This document shows positions 44,524 through 53,797 of a stretch of 64,000 nt of DNA, piece after piece. The first letter of the stretch is position 1, and every line of letters begins with the position of its first letter. Origin of the DNA: Nannocystis sp. (GTDB lineage Bacteria > Myxococcota_A > Polyangia > Nannocystales > Nannocystaceae); NCBI RefSeq assembly GCF_016714285.1, contig NZ_JADJNN010000012.1:186001-250000 (forward strand), written 5' to 3'. Under the pieces are notes generated by a model. It was not told the origin of the DNA and did no database searches. It saw only the letters and a program-made list of their open reading frames with translations. The translations under genes and the position numbers were made by a program.

Positions 44524-46554
44524 CTAATTCTGGCGCTCGCGGGGCGGGGGCAGGCCGTCGAGGATGCGCTTGAACTCCGGGTGGTCCGGGATCATCTGCA
44601 GGGCCGCGGTGCAGACCTGGCGGGCCTCGTCGAAGAGGTTCGCGTCGCGCATGCAGGAGGCGAGGGCGATCACCGGCTCGACGTCGCGCGGGTTGATGGC
44701 GACCACGGCGCGCAGGTGATCGACGGCCTCGCGCGGGCGGCCGAGCTTGCGCAGGATGATGGCGAGCAGGCTGCGGACCTCGGCGTCGTTCGGGCGCAGG
44801 CGGACGGCGTCCATCAGGTGGGCGAGGGCCGCGGTGTCGCCGTCGCTGCCGCGGACGGCGAGCGCGAGCAGCAGGTGCGGCTGCCAGTAGCGGGGGTCGC
44901 GGGCGATGAGCTCGCGCAGGAACTTGGCGGCGTTCTGCTTGCCCTTCGGGTCGTCGCCGCGGACGGCGTCGATGACGGCGTCGTAGCGGTCCTCGAAGTC
45001 CTCGATGTCGAGCGCGAGCATCGAGCGGCGGGCGAAGGCGTCGTCGTCGAGGCTGCGGCGGGGCAGGGCGAGGATCTTCTCGAGGTAGGGGCGAGCGGCG
45101 AGCGGGTTGTCGCCGTCGAGGTACATGCTGGCGCCGTAGCGCAGGACGGTGGCGTTCTGCGGGTGCTTCTCGGCGGCGCGCAGGAGCATGCGGGTGGCCG
45201 ACTCGAGCTTCTCCTCCTCGTGCAGGTCGAGCAGCATGTCGAGCGAGCTCTTGGCCAGCGAGGGCTGCTCGATCGCGTGGGCGAGCAGGGCCAGCGCCTC
45301 CTCCTTGTCCTCGCGGATCTTGCTGGCCTCGGTCTCGGCGGTGTCCCACAGGACGTTGGCGAGGTCGCCGTAGGCGCTGGGGACCTGGCCCTCCTCGACG
45401 GCGCGGCGCAGGAAGGGCTCGGCCTGGTCGAACTGGTCGTTCTCGATCAGCAGGCTGCCGAGCTGGGCGAACACCACCGGGCCCTCGTTGCCGTTCTCGA
45501 CCACGAACTGGGCGACCTTGAAGGCGTTCTCGAGGTCGCCGGCGCTGCGCAGGGTGTCGATGAAGGTGGCCGCGACGGCCGGGTTCTGCGGGTTCAGGTT
45601 GAGCGCCTGCTGGAAGGCCTGGACGGCGCTGCCGACGTCGCCGACGCGGCGCAGCGCGAGCGCGAGGTGGTGCCACGCGCCCTGGTCGCCCTTGCGGCGC
45701 TGGGCGGCGATGTTGAGGGCCTGGATCGAGAGGGGGATCGCGCCCTGGTCCGGCTGGCCGCCGATCAGGATGTCGACCATCGCGTGCAGGGCCTGCATCG
45801 CGGCGTCCATCTCGGGCGCGCGGGCCAGGGCGTCCATCAGCGGCGAGAGCAGCTGCTCGGAGGTGGTCGGCACGCAGCGGCCCTGCAGCGCGCTGAGGTT
45901 GCCGAGGCCGACGAGGAAGGAGACGAGGGCCTGGATGTTCTCGCTGCCGAAGGCCTCCTGCCAGGTCTTGCTGGTGGCGGCGAGGCCGAGGCGGTTGGCG
46001 ATGCCCTGCTGCAGCTCGAACAGCTTGGCGGGCAGCTCCTCGGGGGTGCCGGCGAAGGCCCACTGCTCGAGGGTGGTGAGCGAGGCGCCCTCGCCGGAGC
46101 CGTTGAGCTCGACCATGCGGGCGCTGACCTGCAGCTGATCCTCTTGCACGTGCATGTCGGTGACGAGGCCGCGGCGGGCGTTGGCGAAGCGCTGGATGCC
46201 CTCGAGCGCGCGCTGGTCGGTCCACGGCTCGCGGAAGATCATCAGCGCGGGGATCTTGCGGCCCTGCTGCTCGTGCAGGGCGGTGAACACTGGCGCGGCC
46301 GCCTTGCCGCCGGCCTCGGCAAGTTCCTGGGCCCACCAGCGCTGGATGCCCATCGCCAGGGGGGCGCCCTTGCCCTCGTTGGTGCAGGCGATCGGGAGGC
46401 AGACGAAGTCGATCGCCTGGGCCGCTTGCTGCAGCTCCGCGGGCGAACCCTCTTCTTCTTCACCCTCGCCTTCGCCGCTCTCGTCGATCATGAGCTCGCC
46501 GTCGTCGAGGGCTTCGGCGTTGTCAAAGTCGGGGTTCGTCTCGTCAGCGGACAT
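44524..46554 (-). CDS. large TPR-repeat protein
   Basis: The 676-aa cytoplasmic protein begins MSADETNPDFDNAEALDDGELMIDE, an acidic head with a Glu-run (GEGEGEEEEG). A globular domain of unknown type follows (IDFVCLPIACTNEGKGAPLAMGIQRWWAQEL, about 50-250). After that come tetratricopeptide repeats over about 270-670 (GAWHHLALALRRVGDVGSAVQAFQQALNLNPQNP, AAKFLRELIARDPRYWQPHLLLALAV, EVRSLLAIILRKLGRPREAVDHLRAVVAINPRD). No enzyme motif is seen, so a scaffold role is likely. ATG 46554 is used rather than an extension to 46581. Confidence 0.82.
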   Translation of the reverse strand: MSADETNPDFDNAEALDDGELMIDESGEGEGEEEEGSPAELQQAAQAIDFVCLPIACTNEGKGAPLAMGIQRWWAQELAEAGGKAAAPVFTALHEQQGRKIPALMIFREPWTDQRALEGIQRFANARRGLVTDMHVQEDQLQVSARMVELNGSGEGASLTTLEQWAFAGTPEELPAKLFELQQGIANRLGLAATSKTWQEAFGSENIQALVSFLVGLGNLSALQGRCVPTTSEQLLSPLMDALARAPEMDAAMQALHAMVDILIGGQPDQGAIPLSIQALNIAAQRRKGDQGAWHHLALALRRVGDVGSAVQAFQQALNLNPQNPAVAATFIDTLRSAGDLENAFKVAQFVVENGNEGPVVFAQLGSLLIENDQFDQAEPFLRRAVEEGQVPSAYGDLANVLWDTAETEASKIREDKEEALALLAHAIEQPSLAKSSLDMLLDLHEEEKLESATRMLLRAAEKHPQNATVLRYGASMYLDGDNPLAARPYLEKILALPRRSLDDDAFARRSMLALDIEDFEDRYDAVIDAVRGDDPKGKQNAAKFLRELIARDPRYWQPHLLLALAVRGSDGDTAALAHLMDAVRLRPNDAEVRSLLAIILRKLGRPREAVDHLRAVVAINPRDVEPVIALASCMRDANLFDEARQVCTAALQMIPDHPEFKRILDGLPPPRERQN

Positions 46555-46603
46555 AGGCGCGAAGCCTGCCAAAGCCGGCACGAACGCGCAACCGCGGATC
46601 TGG

Positions 46604-46609
46604 TACGTT
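46604..46609 (+). promoter_or_regulatory. putative -10 box deciding the 46617 start
   Basis: TACGTT sits at -13 to -8 relative to GTG 46617 and overlaps an in-frame TTG at 46608, which therefore cannot be the start if this box is real. Confidence 0.3.
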
Positions 46610-46616
46610 GGCCGCC

Positions 46617-48251
46617 GTGCCGCCCCGAATCATGGCGACCGCGGGAGCCAAGTCACGCCCACGGAATTGGGCCGCGCGGGCCGTGGGGACGCTGTGCTTG
46701 CTGCACCTGCCGCAGCTGCTGTCATTGGGCTGTACGCCCTCGGTCGCGGCGCGGGCGGTGTGGATCGGCAGTGCGCACGACGTCGACGGCGGTCGCACGC
46801 TGTTCGCGTACTCGGCCGGATCGTTCACCAGCAGCCACATCGCTCCGCTCGCGGGCGAGGCCGACGCCGAGGTCGGCGAGTTGCCGCTGCTCCTCGAGCT
46901 CGAGCCGCGTGGCCGCGGTGTGCTCGTGCGGGCGGTCGACAGCGGGTGGTTGCACGAGATCGGGACCGGCTCGACGCTGCGCGCGGGCTACGTCGACCTG
47001 GCGCATGAGCGGGTGCTGCCGCTGGCGCTGCCGTCGGGGCGCGACGCGGCCAGCTTCCTCGCCGCGGGCGACGGGCTGTGGTGGTTCGAGGACTGCCCGC
47101 GGGCGCTGGCCGTGCTGCCGCTGGCGCCGGAGCTGGTGCTCGCGCGCGAGGGCGAGGCCGGCACGGTGGCGCCGCTGCGGCACCTGCTGGACGCGAGCGC
47201 GGGCAAGCCGGCGGCGCGCGCGTGCAACCCCGGGGCGATCGACCACGCGGTGGTCTCGGCCGCCGATGCGCCGCGCCTGTTCCTGATCGCGGCGCGCGGG
47301 ACGAGCCCCGACCTGCGGGCCGAGCAGGAGGCGACGATCGAGCTGTGGCAGGTGCCACGCGGCGACGGTGCGGCCCAGCTGCAGCGCGTCGTGCAGGGCA
47401 GCTTGCCGGCGGGGCATGTGCCGGTGCGCCTGCCGGGCCTGCAGTGCAGTGGGGGTCCGGCGTGTCCGATCGCGGCGGTCGACCCCGACGGGATGGGGCT
47501 GACCTTGTCGGTGTACGGCGCGGGCTGCCGGCTGCTGCGCTTCGACGCGGCCAGCGGCGCGGCCAGCTGCGCGGTCGCTGACGACGCGCCGGCCGAGCTC
47601 GCGGCGGCGCGGATGGTCGCGGCGATCTCGAGCGATCACTACGTGTTTCACGACGGGCTCACGCTGCTGCTCCACGACTGGCGCACGGGCAAACGGGTGC
47701 TCCGCACGTTGCCGGGCGACCCGGACGACGCCTTCGTGCGCGTCACCCAGGACGGGCGCGCCGTGGTGCTCGGCTCGAGCCGGGGGCCAGTGCTGCGGGG
47801 CGACGCGCAGGGCCTCGACATCCTGAACCTCGAGCAGGGCCTGTGTCCGAACCCGCAGCCGCCGGTGCTGAGCCCGTCGGGGGCCTTCGTCGCGTGGACC
47901 TGTACGATCAGCCCGCCGGAGGACGGGACGCTGGTCAACGAGGACGAGCCCAGCGCGGACGCGCTGTCGCTGGGCGACGTGATCCGGGTGTCGGGCGCGG
48001 GGCTCGAGCGCTACCAGGGCGTGCCGATGTGGGCCCTGGCGATCGACGACAGCGGCGACCTGCTGATCCACAGCCGCAAGAACCCGCGCCTCGATCACGA
48101 GACCCTGCTGCCGCCCGATCCGCCGCGCAACCTCTACGTGCTGGCCCGCGACGGCGAGCTGGCCCGGATCGACGGCCTCGAGCCCGACCCGGAGCAGAGC
48201 GTCGGCCTGGCCCAGGACAGCTACCAGTGGATCGCCGCGCAGGCGCTGTGA
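46617..48251 (+). CDS. secreted lipoprotein with propeller-like repeats
   Basis: The 544-aa protein has a Sec signal with an n-region of about 20 residues, then VGTLCLLHLPQLLSLGC (lipobox SLGC). The mature part has many beta-strand blocks of propeller type (LFAYSAGSFTSSHIAPLAGEADAEV, GLTLSVYGAGCRLLRFDAASGAASCAV, HYVFHDGLTLLLHDWRTGKRVLRTLPGDPDDAFVRVTQDGRAVVLGS, GAFVAWTCTIS). No catalytic motif is recognised. GTG 46617 is picked from the TACGTT box; ATG 46632 is an alternative. It is convergent with the 48265 membrane protein gene. Confidence 0.7.
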   Translation: MPPRIMATAGAKSRPRNWAARAVGTLCLLHLPQLLSLGCTPSVAARAVWIGSAHDVDGGRTLFAYSAGSFTSSHIAPLAGEADAEVGELPLLLELEPRGRGVLVRAVDSGWLHEIGTGSTLRAGYVDLAHERVLPLALPSGRDAASFLAAGDGLWWFEDCPRALAVLPLAPELVLAREGEAGTVAPLRHLLDASAGKPAARACNPGAIDHAVVSAADAPRLFLIAARGTSPDLRAEQEATIELWQVPRGDGAAQLQRVVQGSLPAGHVPVRLPGLQCSGGPACPIAAVDPDGMGLTLSVYGAGCRLLRFDAASGAASCAVADDAPAELAAARMVAAISSDHYVFHDGLTLLLHDWRTGKRVLRTLPGDPDDAFVRVTQDGRAVVLGSSRGPVLRGDAQGLDILNLEQGLCPNPQPPVLSPSGAFVAWTCTISPPEDGTLVNEDEPSADALSLGDVIRVSGAGLERYQGVPMWALAIDDSGDLLIHSRKNPRLDHETLLPPDPPRNLYVLARDGELARIDGLEPDPEQSVGLAQDSYQWIAAQAL

Positions 48252-48264
48252 GGGGCAGATGGCC

Positions 48265-49674
48265 TCACGGGGCGGCCGCGTTGGCGCGCGTCAGCATCGC
48301 GTCGGCGAGCGACCTGAGCATGCGCAGGTAGATGACCAGGATCGTGATCGCGGCGGCGAGCAGGCTGAAGGCGACGCCCATGAACAGCAGCAGCGCGGTG
48401 TTGCGGTGGAGGCGTAGTTCGGGGGTGAGGTCGTGGGCCGCGAGGTAGTAGGCGCCGAGGCCGAGGCCGACGATGGTGGCGAAGGCGATGAGCAGGGCGT
48501 CGCAGCGGGCCCGCGCGGCGTCGGCCTGCGCGGCGCGGGCGAGGCCGCGAAAGCTCAGCAGCAGCACGACGGTGGCGACGAGGGCGAGCAGCTGAGTGCC
48601 GCCGGTGAGACCGCCGAGGTTGAGGTCGCGCAGGGCGTTGCGGTCGCCGTCGCCGAGGACGAAGCCGGCGATCGGGAGCAGGGCGGCGCACTCGGCCGCG
48701 AGCCCGAGGGCCATGAGTTGCACGCCGAGGCCGAGGCGGGCGCGAGCGACCGGGACATCGGTGACGCGGACGAGGGCGGCGATCTGGACCAGCCCGATCA
48801 GCGGTCCGACCGCGCCGAGCAGGGCGAGGCCGCCGAGCGTGACCCGCGGCGAGAAGCCGCTGTAGCGGGCGAGAAACACGAACGCGGCGGTGCAGACGAC
48901 AAGGAGCACGCGCAGGGCGGTGGCGTCGCGGTAGCGCTCGATGCCAGCGGCGGCGCGACGCCAGGCGTTCGCGGGCGGGCCGGGCTCGGCGCGGGCGGCG
49001 TGGCGGAGGAGGCCGACGACGATCGCCGCGGTGCCCGCGCCGAGGATCAGCGGCAGGGCGTCGCGGATGGTGAACGGCGGGGGCGTGCCCTGTGCGAACG
49101 CGGGGAGGTCGGTCATCCAGGCGAGCGGGTAGGCGAGGAGGGCGAGCGTGGCGACGAGCGACCAGATCGGCACGCGAGGCCGGCGCGCGCCCTGCCCTCG
49201 CTCGCCGCGGAGGAGGGCGGCGATCAGCAGGCCGAAGCCGCCGAGGCGCAGGGCGAGGCCGCCGAGCAGAAACAGCTGCGCCGACGCCTGGCGATCGGCG
49301 GGCGCCATGTTCGGGTCGCCCCACGCGAACATCAGGGCGAACGCGGCGGCCCGCGCGGCGTCGAGGGCGAGGAGTACACCTGCCCCGAGGGACAGGTGAT
49401 GGGTCAGGCGATCCGCGGTGGCCCGGCCCAGGCGGCTGGCGCCGACGAGCACGAAGCTGACGAGCAGCAGCTCGCCGCCGAGCTCGGCGTGGGCGGCCGC
49501 GTCGAGCGCGGCGAACAGCGACTCGCGCTGGTCGTCGGGGATCTCCAGCAGCGCGAAGCCGCGGATCGCCCGCTGCCGGGCCCACAGCACGACCAGCCCG
49601 AATAGCGCCGAGCTGGCGAGGGCGAGGGCGAGGAGGCGGGCGCCGAACGGCGTGTCCTGGCGGGGGTCGGACAT
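48265..49674 (-). CDS. polytopic membrane protein of unknown function
   Basis: The 469-aa protein has about nine to ten predicted membrane helices (LLALALASSALFGLVVLWA, LLLVSFVLVGASRL, AQLFLLGGLALRLGGFGLLIAALL, LVATLALLAYPLAWM, LGGLALLGAVGPLIGLVQIAALV, LLALVATVVLLLSFRGLA, NTALLLFMGVAFSLLAAAITILVIYL). No transporter family is recognised; charged residues cluster in loops. A CCTGCCCCGAGGGACAGG motif of the dispersed family is encoded at 49381-49399. It lies downstream of the kynureninase-like gene on the same strand, after a 3' duplication. Confidence 0.7.
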   Translation of the reverse strand: MSDPRQDTPFGARLLALALASSALFGLVVLWARQRAIRGFALLEIPDDQRESLFAALDAAAHAELGGELLLVSFVLVGASRLGRATADRLTHHLSLGAGVLLALDAARAAAFALMFAWGDPNMAPADRQASAQLFLLGGLALRLGGFGLLIAALLRGERGQGARRPRVPIWSLVATLALLAYPLAWMTDLPAFAQGTPPPFTIRDALPLILGAGTAAIVVGLLRHAARAEPGPPANAWRRAAAGIERYRDATALRVLLVVCTAAFVFLARYSGFSPRVTLGGLALLGAVGPLIGLVQIAALVRVTDVPVARARLGLGVQLMALGLAAECAALLPIAGFVLGDGDRNALRDLNLGGLTGGTQLLALVATVVLLLSFRGLARAAQADAARARCDALLIAFATIVGLGLGAYYLAAHDLTPELRLHRNTALLLFMGVAFSLLAAAITILVIYLRMLRSLADAMLTRANAAAP

Positions 49675-49696
49675 CTTGGGGCTCAGGGTGCTGGGC

Positions 49697-49802
49697 TCAG
49701 GCGCGGCCGGCGAGGGCGGTGATGCGGTCCATCAGGCGCGGCCGGCGAGGGCGGTGATGCGGTCCGATCAGGCGCGGCCGGCGAGTACGGCGACGCGGTC
49801 CA
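49697..49802 (-). repeat. triplicated 3' end of the kynureninase-like gene
   Basis: A 35-36-bp unit containing the last codons (DRxxxLAGRA) and stop of the 49768 gene occurs at 49697-49731, 49732-49767 and as the true gene end from 49768. The two downstream copies are nearly identical to each other (DRITALAGRA), while the gene copy reads DRVAVLAGRA, so all three stop codons are kept. Confidence 0.85.
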
Positions 49803-50937
49803 TCAGGCGCTGGACCTCGGCCTCGGTGTTGTAGAAGTGGGGGCCGAGGCGCAGGCCGCAGTTGGGGCGCCAGTCGAGCTTGAAGCGCTCCGCGATCAGC
49901 TGTTTGCTGGCGGCCTCGCTGGAGGGGAAGTCGACGGCGACGAAGCCGGTGCGCTGGTCGTCGGCGAGGGGCGAGTGGACGGTGAGGCCGCGGGCCTGGG
50001 CGCGCTCGATGATGATGTGCGCGAGGGCGAGGTTGTGGGCCCGGATGCGATCGAGGCCGATCGCGTGGAGGTTCTCGTAGGCGGCGCGGGCGACGTAGTA
50101 GGCGGGCATCGAGGGGGTGCCGGCGAGGAAGTGGCGGTGGTCGCTGGCGTAGCGGATCGGCGGGGCCTCGAAGTTGAAGGGGTCAGCGTGGCCCATCCAG
50201 CCGGTCAGGCGCGGCCGCATGCGCTCGCGCAGCGCGGGCTTCATCCACATGAAGGCGGTGCCCGGGCCGCCGCACAGCCACTTGTGACTGCCGCCGACGA
50301 CGAGGTCGGCGTCCCACTCGTGCACGTCGATCGGCATGACGCCGACGGTCTGATAGACGTCGACCATGACGAGCGCGCCGACCTCGTGGGCGCGGGCGCA
50401 GATCGCCTTGACGTCCTGCAGCGCCCCGGAGACGTAGATGCCGTGGGAGATCGGGACGATCGCGGTGCGCTCGTCGATCGCGGCGAGCATGCGCTCCAAC
50501 GGGATCGTCATGCCGTCGTCGGAGGGGACCAGGTGGAGGTCGGCCCCAAGCTCGCGGTAGCGGTCCCACACGTAGAGCACGTTGGGGAACTGCAGGGCCT
50601 CGACGACGACCTTGTTTCGGGGGCCGGAGAAGTCGAGGGCGCTGGCGACGGCGGCCTGAAAGTAGGCGACGTTCTGATTGAGGATCGTCTGGCCGGCGGG
50701 GGCGCCGAGGAAGCGGGCCGCGCTGTCGGCGGTGGCCTGCAGCACGTCGAACCAGTGCGGCCAGACCTCGACGCCCTCGCGGGCCCAGTCGGCGGCGTAC
50801 TGGGCGAGCGCGGCGACGGCCTGTCGCGGCATGGCGCCCATGCTGTTGCTGTTCATGTAGGTCGTGTCGGCGAGGATCGGGTAGTCCTCGCGGTAGCGGG
50901 CCAGATCGGGCTGAAATTGCGGGCGGATCGCGGTCAT
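49768..50937 (-). CDS. kynureninase-like PLP enzyme (aminotransferase class V fold)
   Basis: The 389-aa protein aligns with kynureninases: TTYMNSNSMGAMPRQAVAALAQYAADWAREGVEVW (family YLGNSLGxxP), NQNVAYFQAAVASAL, FPNVLYVWDRY, VPISHGIYVSGALQDVKAICARAHEVGALVMVDVYQTVG and the PLP lysine in GGSHKWLCGGPG. It would cleave kynurenine or a related amino acid, but no other tryptophan-catabolic gene is nearby, so the substrate is uncertain. ATG 50937 overlaps the stop of the secreted-protein gene (ATGA). It is downstream of gcvT-gcvH on the same strand. Its 3' end is triplicated. Confidence 0.82.
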   Translation of the reverse strand: MTAIRPQFQPDLARYREDYPILADTTYMNSNSMGAMPRQAVAALAQYAADWAREGVEVWPHWFDVLQATADSAARFLGAPAGQTILNQNVAYFQAAVASALDFSGPRNKVVVEALQFPNVLYVWDRYRELGADLHLVPSDDGMTIPLERMLAAIDERTAIVPISHGIYVSGALQDVKAICARAHEVGALVMVDVYQTVGVMPIDVHEWDADLVVGGSHKWLCGGPGTAFMWMKPALRERMRPRLTGWMGHADPFNFEAPPIRYASDHRHFLAGTPSMPAYYVARAAYENLHAIGLDRIRAHNLALAHIIIERAQARGLTVHSPLADDQRTGFVAVDFPSSEAASKQLIAERFKLDWRPNCGLRLGPHFYNTEAEVQRLMDRVAVLAGRA

Positions 50938-52079
50938 GGCTGGGCTGCTCCGGAGGACATGTCCCTGGGGACAGGAGATGAGGGGCGGGCGGCGCGGGCC
51001 TCGTAGGGGGCGAAGGGTTCGACGCTGACGCGGCGGCGGTTGAGCTCCTTGAGCTCGTCCGCGGTGTAGGCGCGGGCGCTGCCGCGGGGCAGCTGGCGGC
51101 GGATGAAGCCCTCGATGGTGCGGCGGGCCTTCTCGGCGGCGGCGAGGCGGGCCTCGTCGATCGCCGAGACGGCCTCGGCCGGGAGCTCGCCGCCGCTGCC
51201 GGGCAGGCCGGCGAGCATGCGCTCGTCGCACTCGTCCCAGCGCTGGAACAGGATCGCGCGGCGTTCGACGAGGCTGCGGCTGGCGTCGGTGGTGAGGCCG
51301 AGCAGCTCCTGGCCGAGCTCGGCGAGGCGGGTCTCGAGCAGCTGGCGGGTGAAGGCGACGGCGATCTGGATGCGCAGCTCGCGGGTCTGGTTGAGGAAGG
51401 CCGTCTTGGCCGCGGCGTCGAACTCCTGGCCGGACAGCGCGAGCAGCCACTCGGTCGGGCCGGTGACGGCCATGCCGACGCCGCCGATGCCGCTCGGGCC
51501 GAAGGTCCGCAGGGCCGCGCCCGAGCCGCGCATGCGCTTGCCGTGCTGGTCGCGGCCCCAGCGGTCGCCGAAGCGCACCGAGCCGTCGCGGTTGACGGCG
51601 GCGGTGAAGCGCTTGCCGGGGTCGACGAAGAGCACGCTGCCGTCGCGCTGACGGGTCAGGCCGAGGCCGCCGCGCGAGGCCTCGGGGTCGCCGGGCGGGG
51701 CCTCGGCGAGCCAGGGGCGGGCGGTCTCGATGCGCGCGCCGCCGGGGTCGGGCGGCAGCGCTGGGCCCTCCGGGGTCGGCTTGGAGCTGGCCTTTGGGGC
51801 AGGTGAAGCTGGGCCCTCCGGGGTCGGCTTGGAGCTGGCCTTTGGGGCAGGTGAAGCTGGGCCCTCCGGGGTCGGCTTGGAGCTGGCCTTTGGGGCAGGT
51901 GAAGCTGGGCCCTCGGGGGTCGGCGCGGGGCTGGCCTTTGGGGCAGGCGACGCTGGCGGGGCCGGGCCCTCGGGGGTCGCGGCTTTGGAGCTGGCCTTTG
52001 GGGCAGGTGACGCGGCGGACGCGGACGCGCTCGCGCTGGTGAGCGCGAGCGCGAGGCCGACGGGGAGCCAGCGGCGCAC
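50934..52079 (-). CDS. secreted protein with proline-rich 16-residue repeats
   Basis: The 381-aa protein starts GTG with a signal peptide (MRRWLPVGLALALTSASASASA). Residues about 24-110 are near-perfect 16-aa repeats (PEGPASPAPKASSKPT). The globular part (about 120-365) is unrecognised: GLGLTRQRDGSVLFVDPGKRFTAAVNRDGSVRFGDRWGRD, then a long helical region (FLNQTRELRIQIAVAFTRQLLETRLAELGQELLGL) with two Cys-poor segments. The last residues PRDMSSGAAQP come from a dispersed GACATGTCC motif. It lies 9 bp after gcvH on the same strand. Confidence 0.72.
   Translation of the reverse strand: MRRWLPVGLALALTSASASASAASPAPKASSKAATPEGPAPPASPAPKASPAPTPEGPASPAPKASSKPTPEGPASPAPKASSKPTPEGPASPAPKASSKPTPEGPALPPDPGGARIETARPWLAEAPPGDPEASRGGLGLTRQRDGSVLFVDPGKRFTAAVNRDGSVRFGDRWGRDQHGKRMRGSGAALRTFGPSGIGGVGMAVTGPTEWLLALSGQEFDAAAKTAFLNQTRELRIQIAVAFTRQLLETRLAELGQELLGLTTDASRSLVERRAILFQRWDECDERMLAGLPGSGGELPAEAVSAIDEARLAAAEKARRTIEGFIRRQLPRGSARAYTADELKELNRRRVSVEPFAPYEARAARPSSPVPRDMSSGAAQP
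51760..52011 (-). repeat. 48-bp tandem repeat, about five copies
   Basis: Units begin at 51760, 51808, 51856, 51904 and about 51952, the last with a small insertion. Each carries a CTGGCCTTTGGGGCAG motif, a relative of the CCCAAAGG hairpin. The 48-bp period equals 16 codons, so copy number can change without frameshift. Confidence 0.92.
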
Positions 52080-52088
52080 CTGCGTGTC

Positions 52089-52487
52089 TCAGCCGTTCTC
52101 GGCGACGTGCCGGATGTACTGCTCCGCGCTGAGCAGGTCGCCCAGGGCGGCGGGGTCGCTCGGGCGGACCTTGAGCATCCAGCCGACGCCGTAGGGCTCG
52201 GCGTTGACGGCCTCGGGCGAGTCGTTCAGGTGCTCGTTGACCGCGACGACGGTGCCGGAGATCGGCGCGAACAGCTCCGAGACGGCCTTGACCGAGTCGA
52301 CGTCGCCGAAGCGCTCGCCCGCGGTGACGCTGGCGCCGACGGCGGGGAGCGAGACCATGGTGATGTCGCCGAGCTGGTCGACCGCGTGGGTGGTGATCCC
52401 GATGGTGACCGTGCCGTTGGCCTCGGCGCGGGCCCACTCGTGATCCTTGGTGTAACGCAGGTTGTTGGGGATGCTGCTCTCGGACAT
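52089..52487 (-). CDS. gcvH: glycine cleavage system H protein
   Basis: The 132-aa lipoyl carrier shuttles the aminomethyl group between P- and T-proteins. Motifs: LRYTKDHEWARAEANGTVTIGITTHAVDQLGDI, the lipoylation lysine K67 in DVDSVKAVSEL, ISGTVVAVNEHLNDSPEAVNAEPYG and GWMLKVRPSD. It follows gcvT after a 138-bp spacer filled with short repeats. No gcvP lies in the window, so the set is completed elsewhere. Confidence 0.96.
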   Translation of the reverse strand: MSESSIPNNLRYTKDHEWARAEANGTVTIGITTHAVDQLGDITMVSLPAVGASVTAGERFGDVDSVKAVSELFAPISGTVVAVNEHLNDSPEAVNAEPYGVGWMLKVRPSDPAALGDLLSAEQYIRHVAENG

Positions 52488-52560
52488 GACGGGGTCCCTG
52501 GTGGGCCTGATGGTGGTTGGCTGGCTGGCGCTCGGGCCAGGTACTTACGGACAGGTTGTT

Positions 52561-52619
52561 GCGGCCAGGTGCTACGGCCAAATGCTACGGCCAAATGCTA
52601 CGGCCAAATGCTGCGGCCA
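52561..52619 (-). repeat. 13-bp tandem repeat in the gcvT-gcvH spacer
   Basis: CGGCCAAATGCTA recurs about four times (the first as CGGCCAGGTGCTA). The repeats begin 7 bp beyond the gcvT stop; an RNA hairpin is not obvious. Confidence 0.85.
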
Positions 52620-52625
52620 GACGGT

Positions 52626-53732
<1,107 letters not shown>

Positions 53733-53797
53733 ACCGTACCCACGAATAGCCAATCTCGACCCCCGCGGGCAAGGGCACGTGCTACACATGCCCGGCG

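Noticed and set aside
51760..52011. CRISPR-like reading of the 48-bp repeats
   Set aside because: Units are contiguous, in frame, and encode a 16-residue Pro-rich repeat; there are no spacers.
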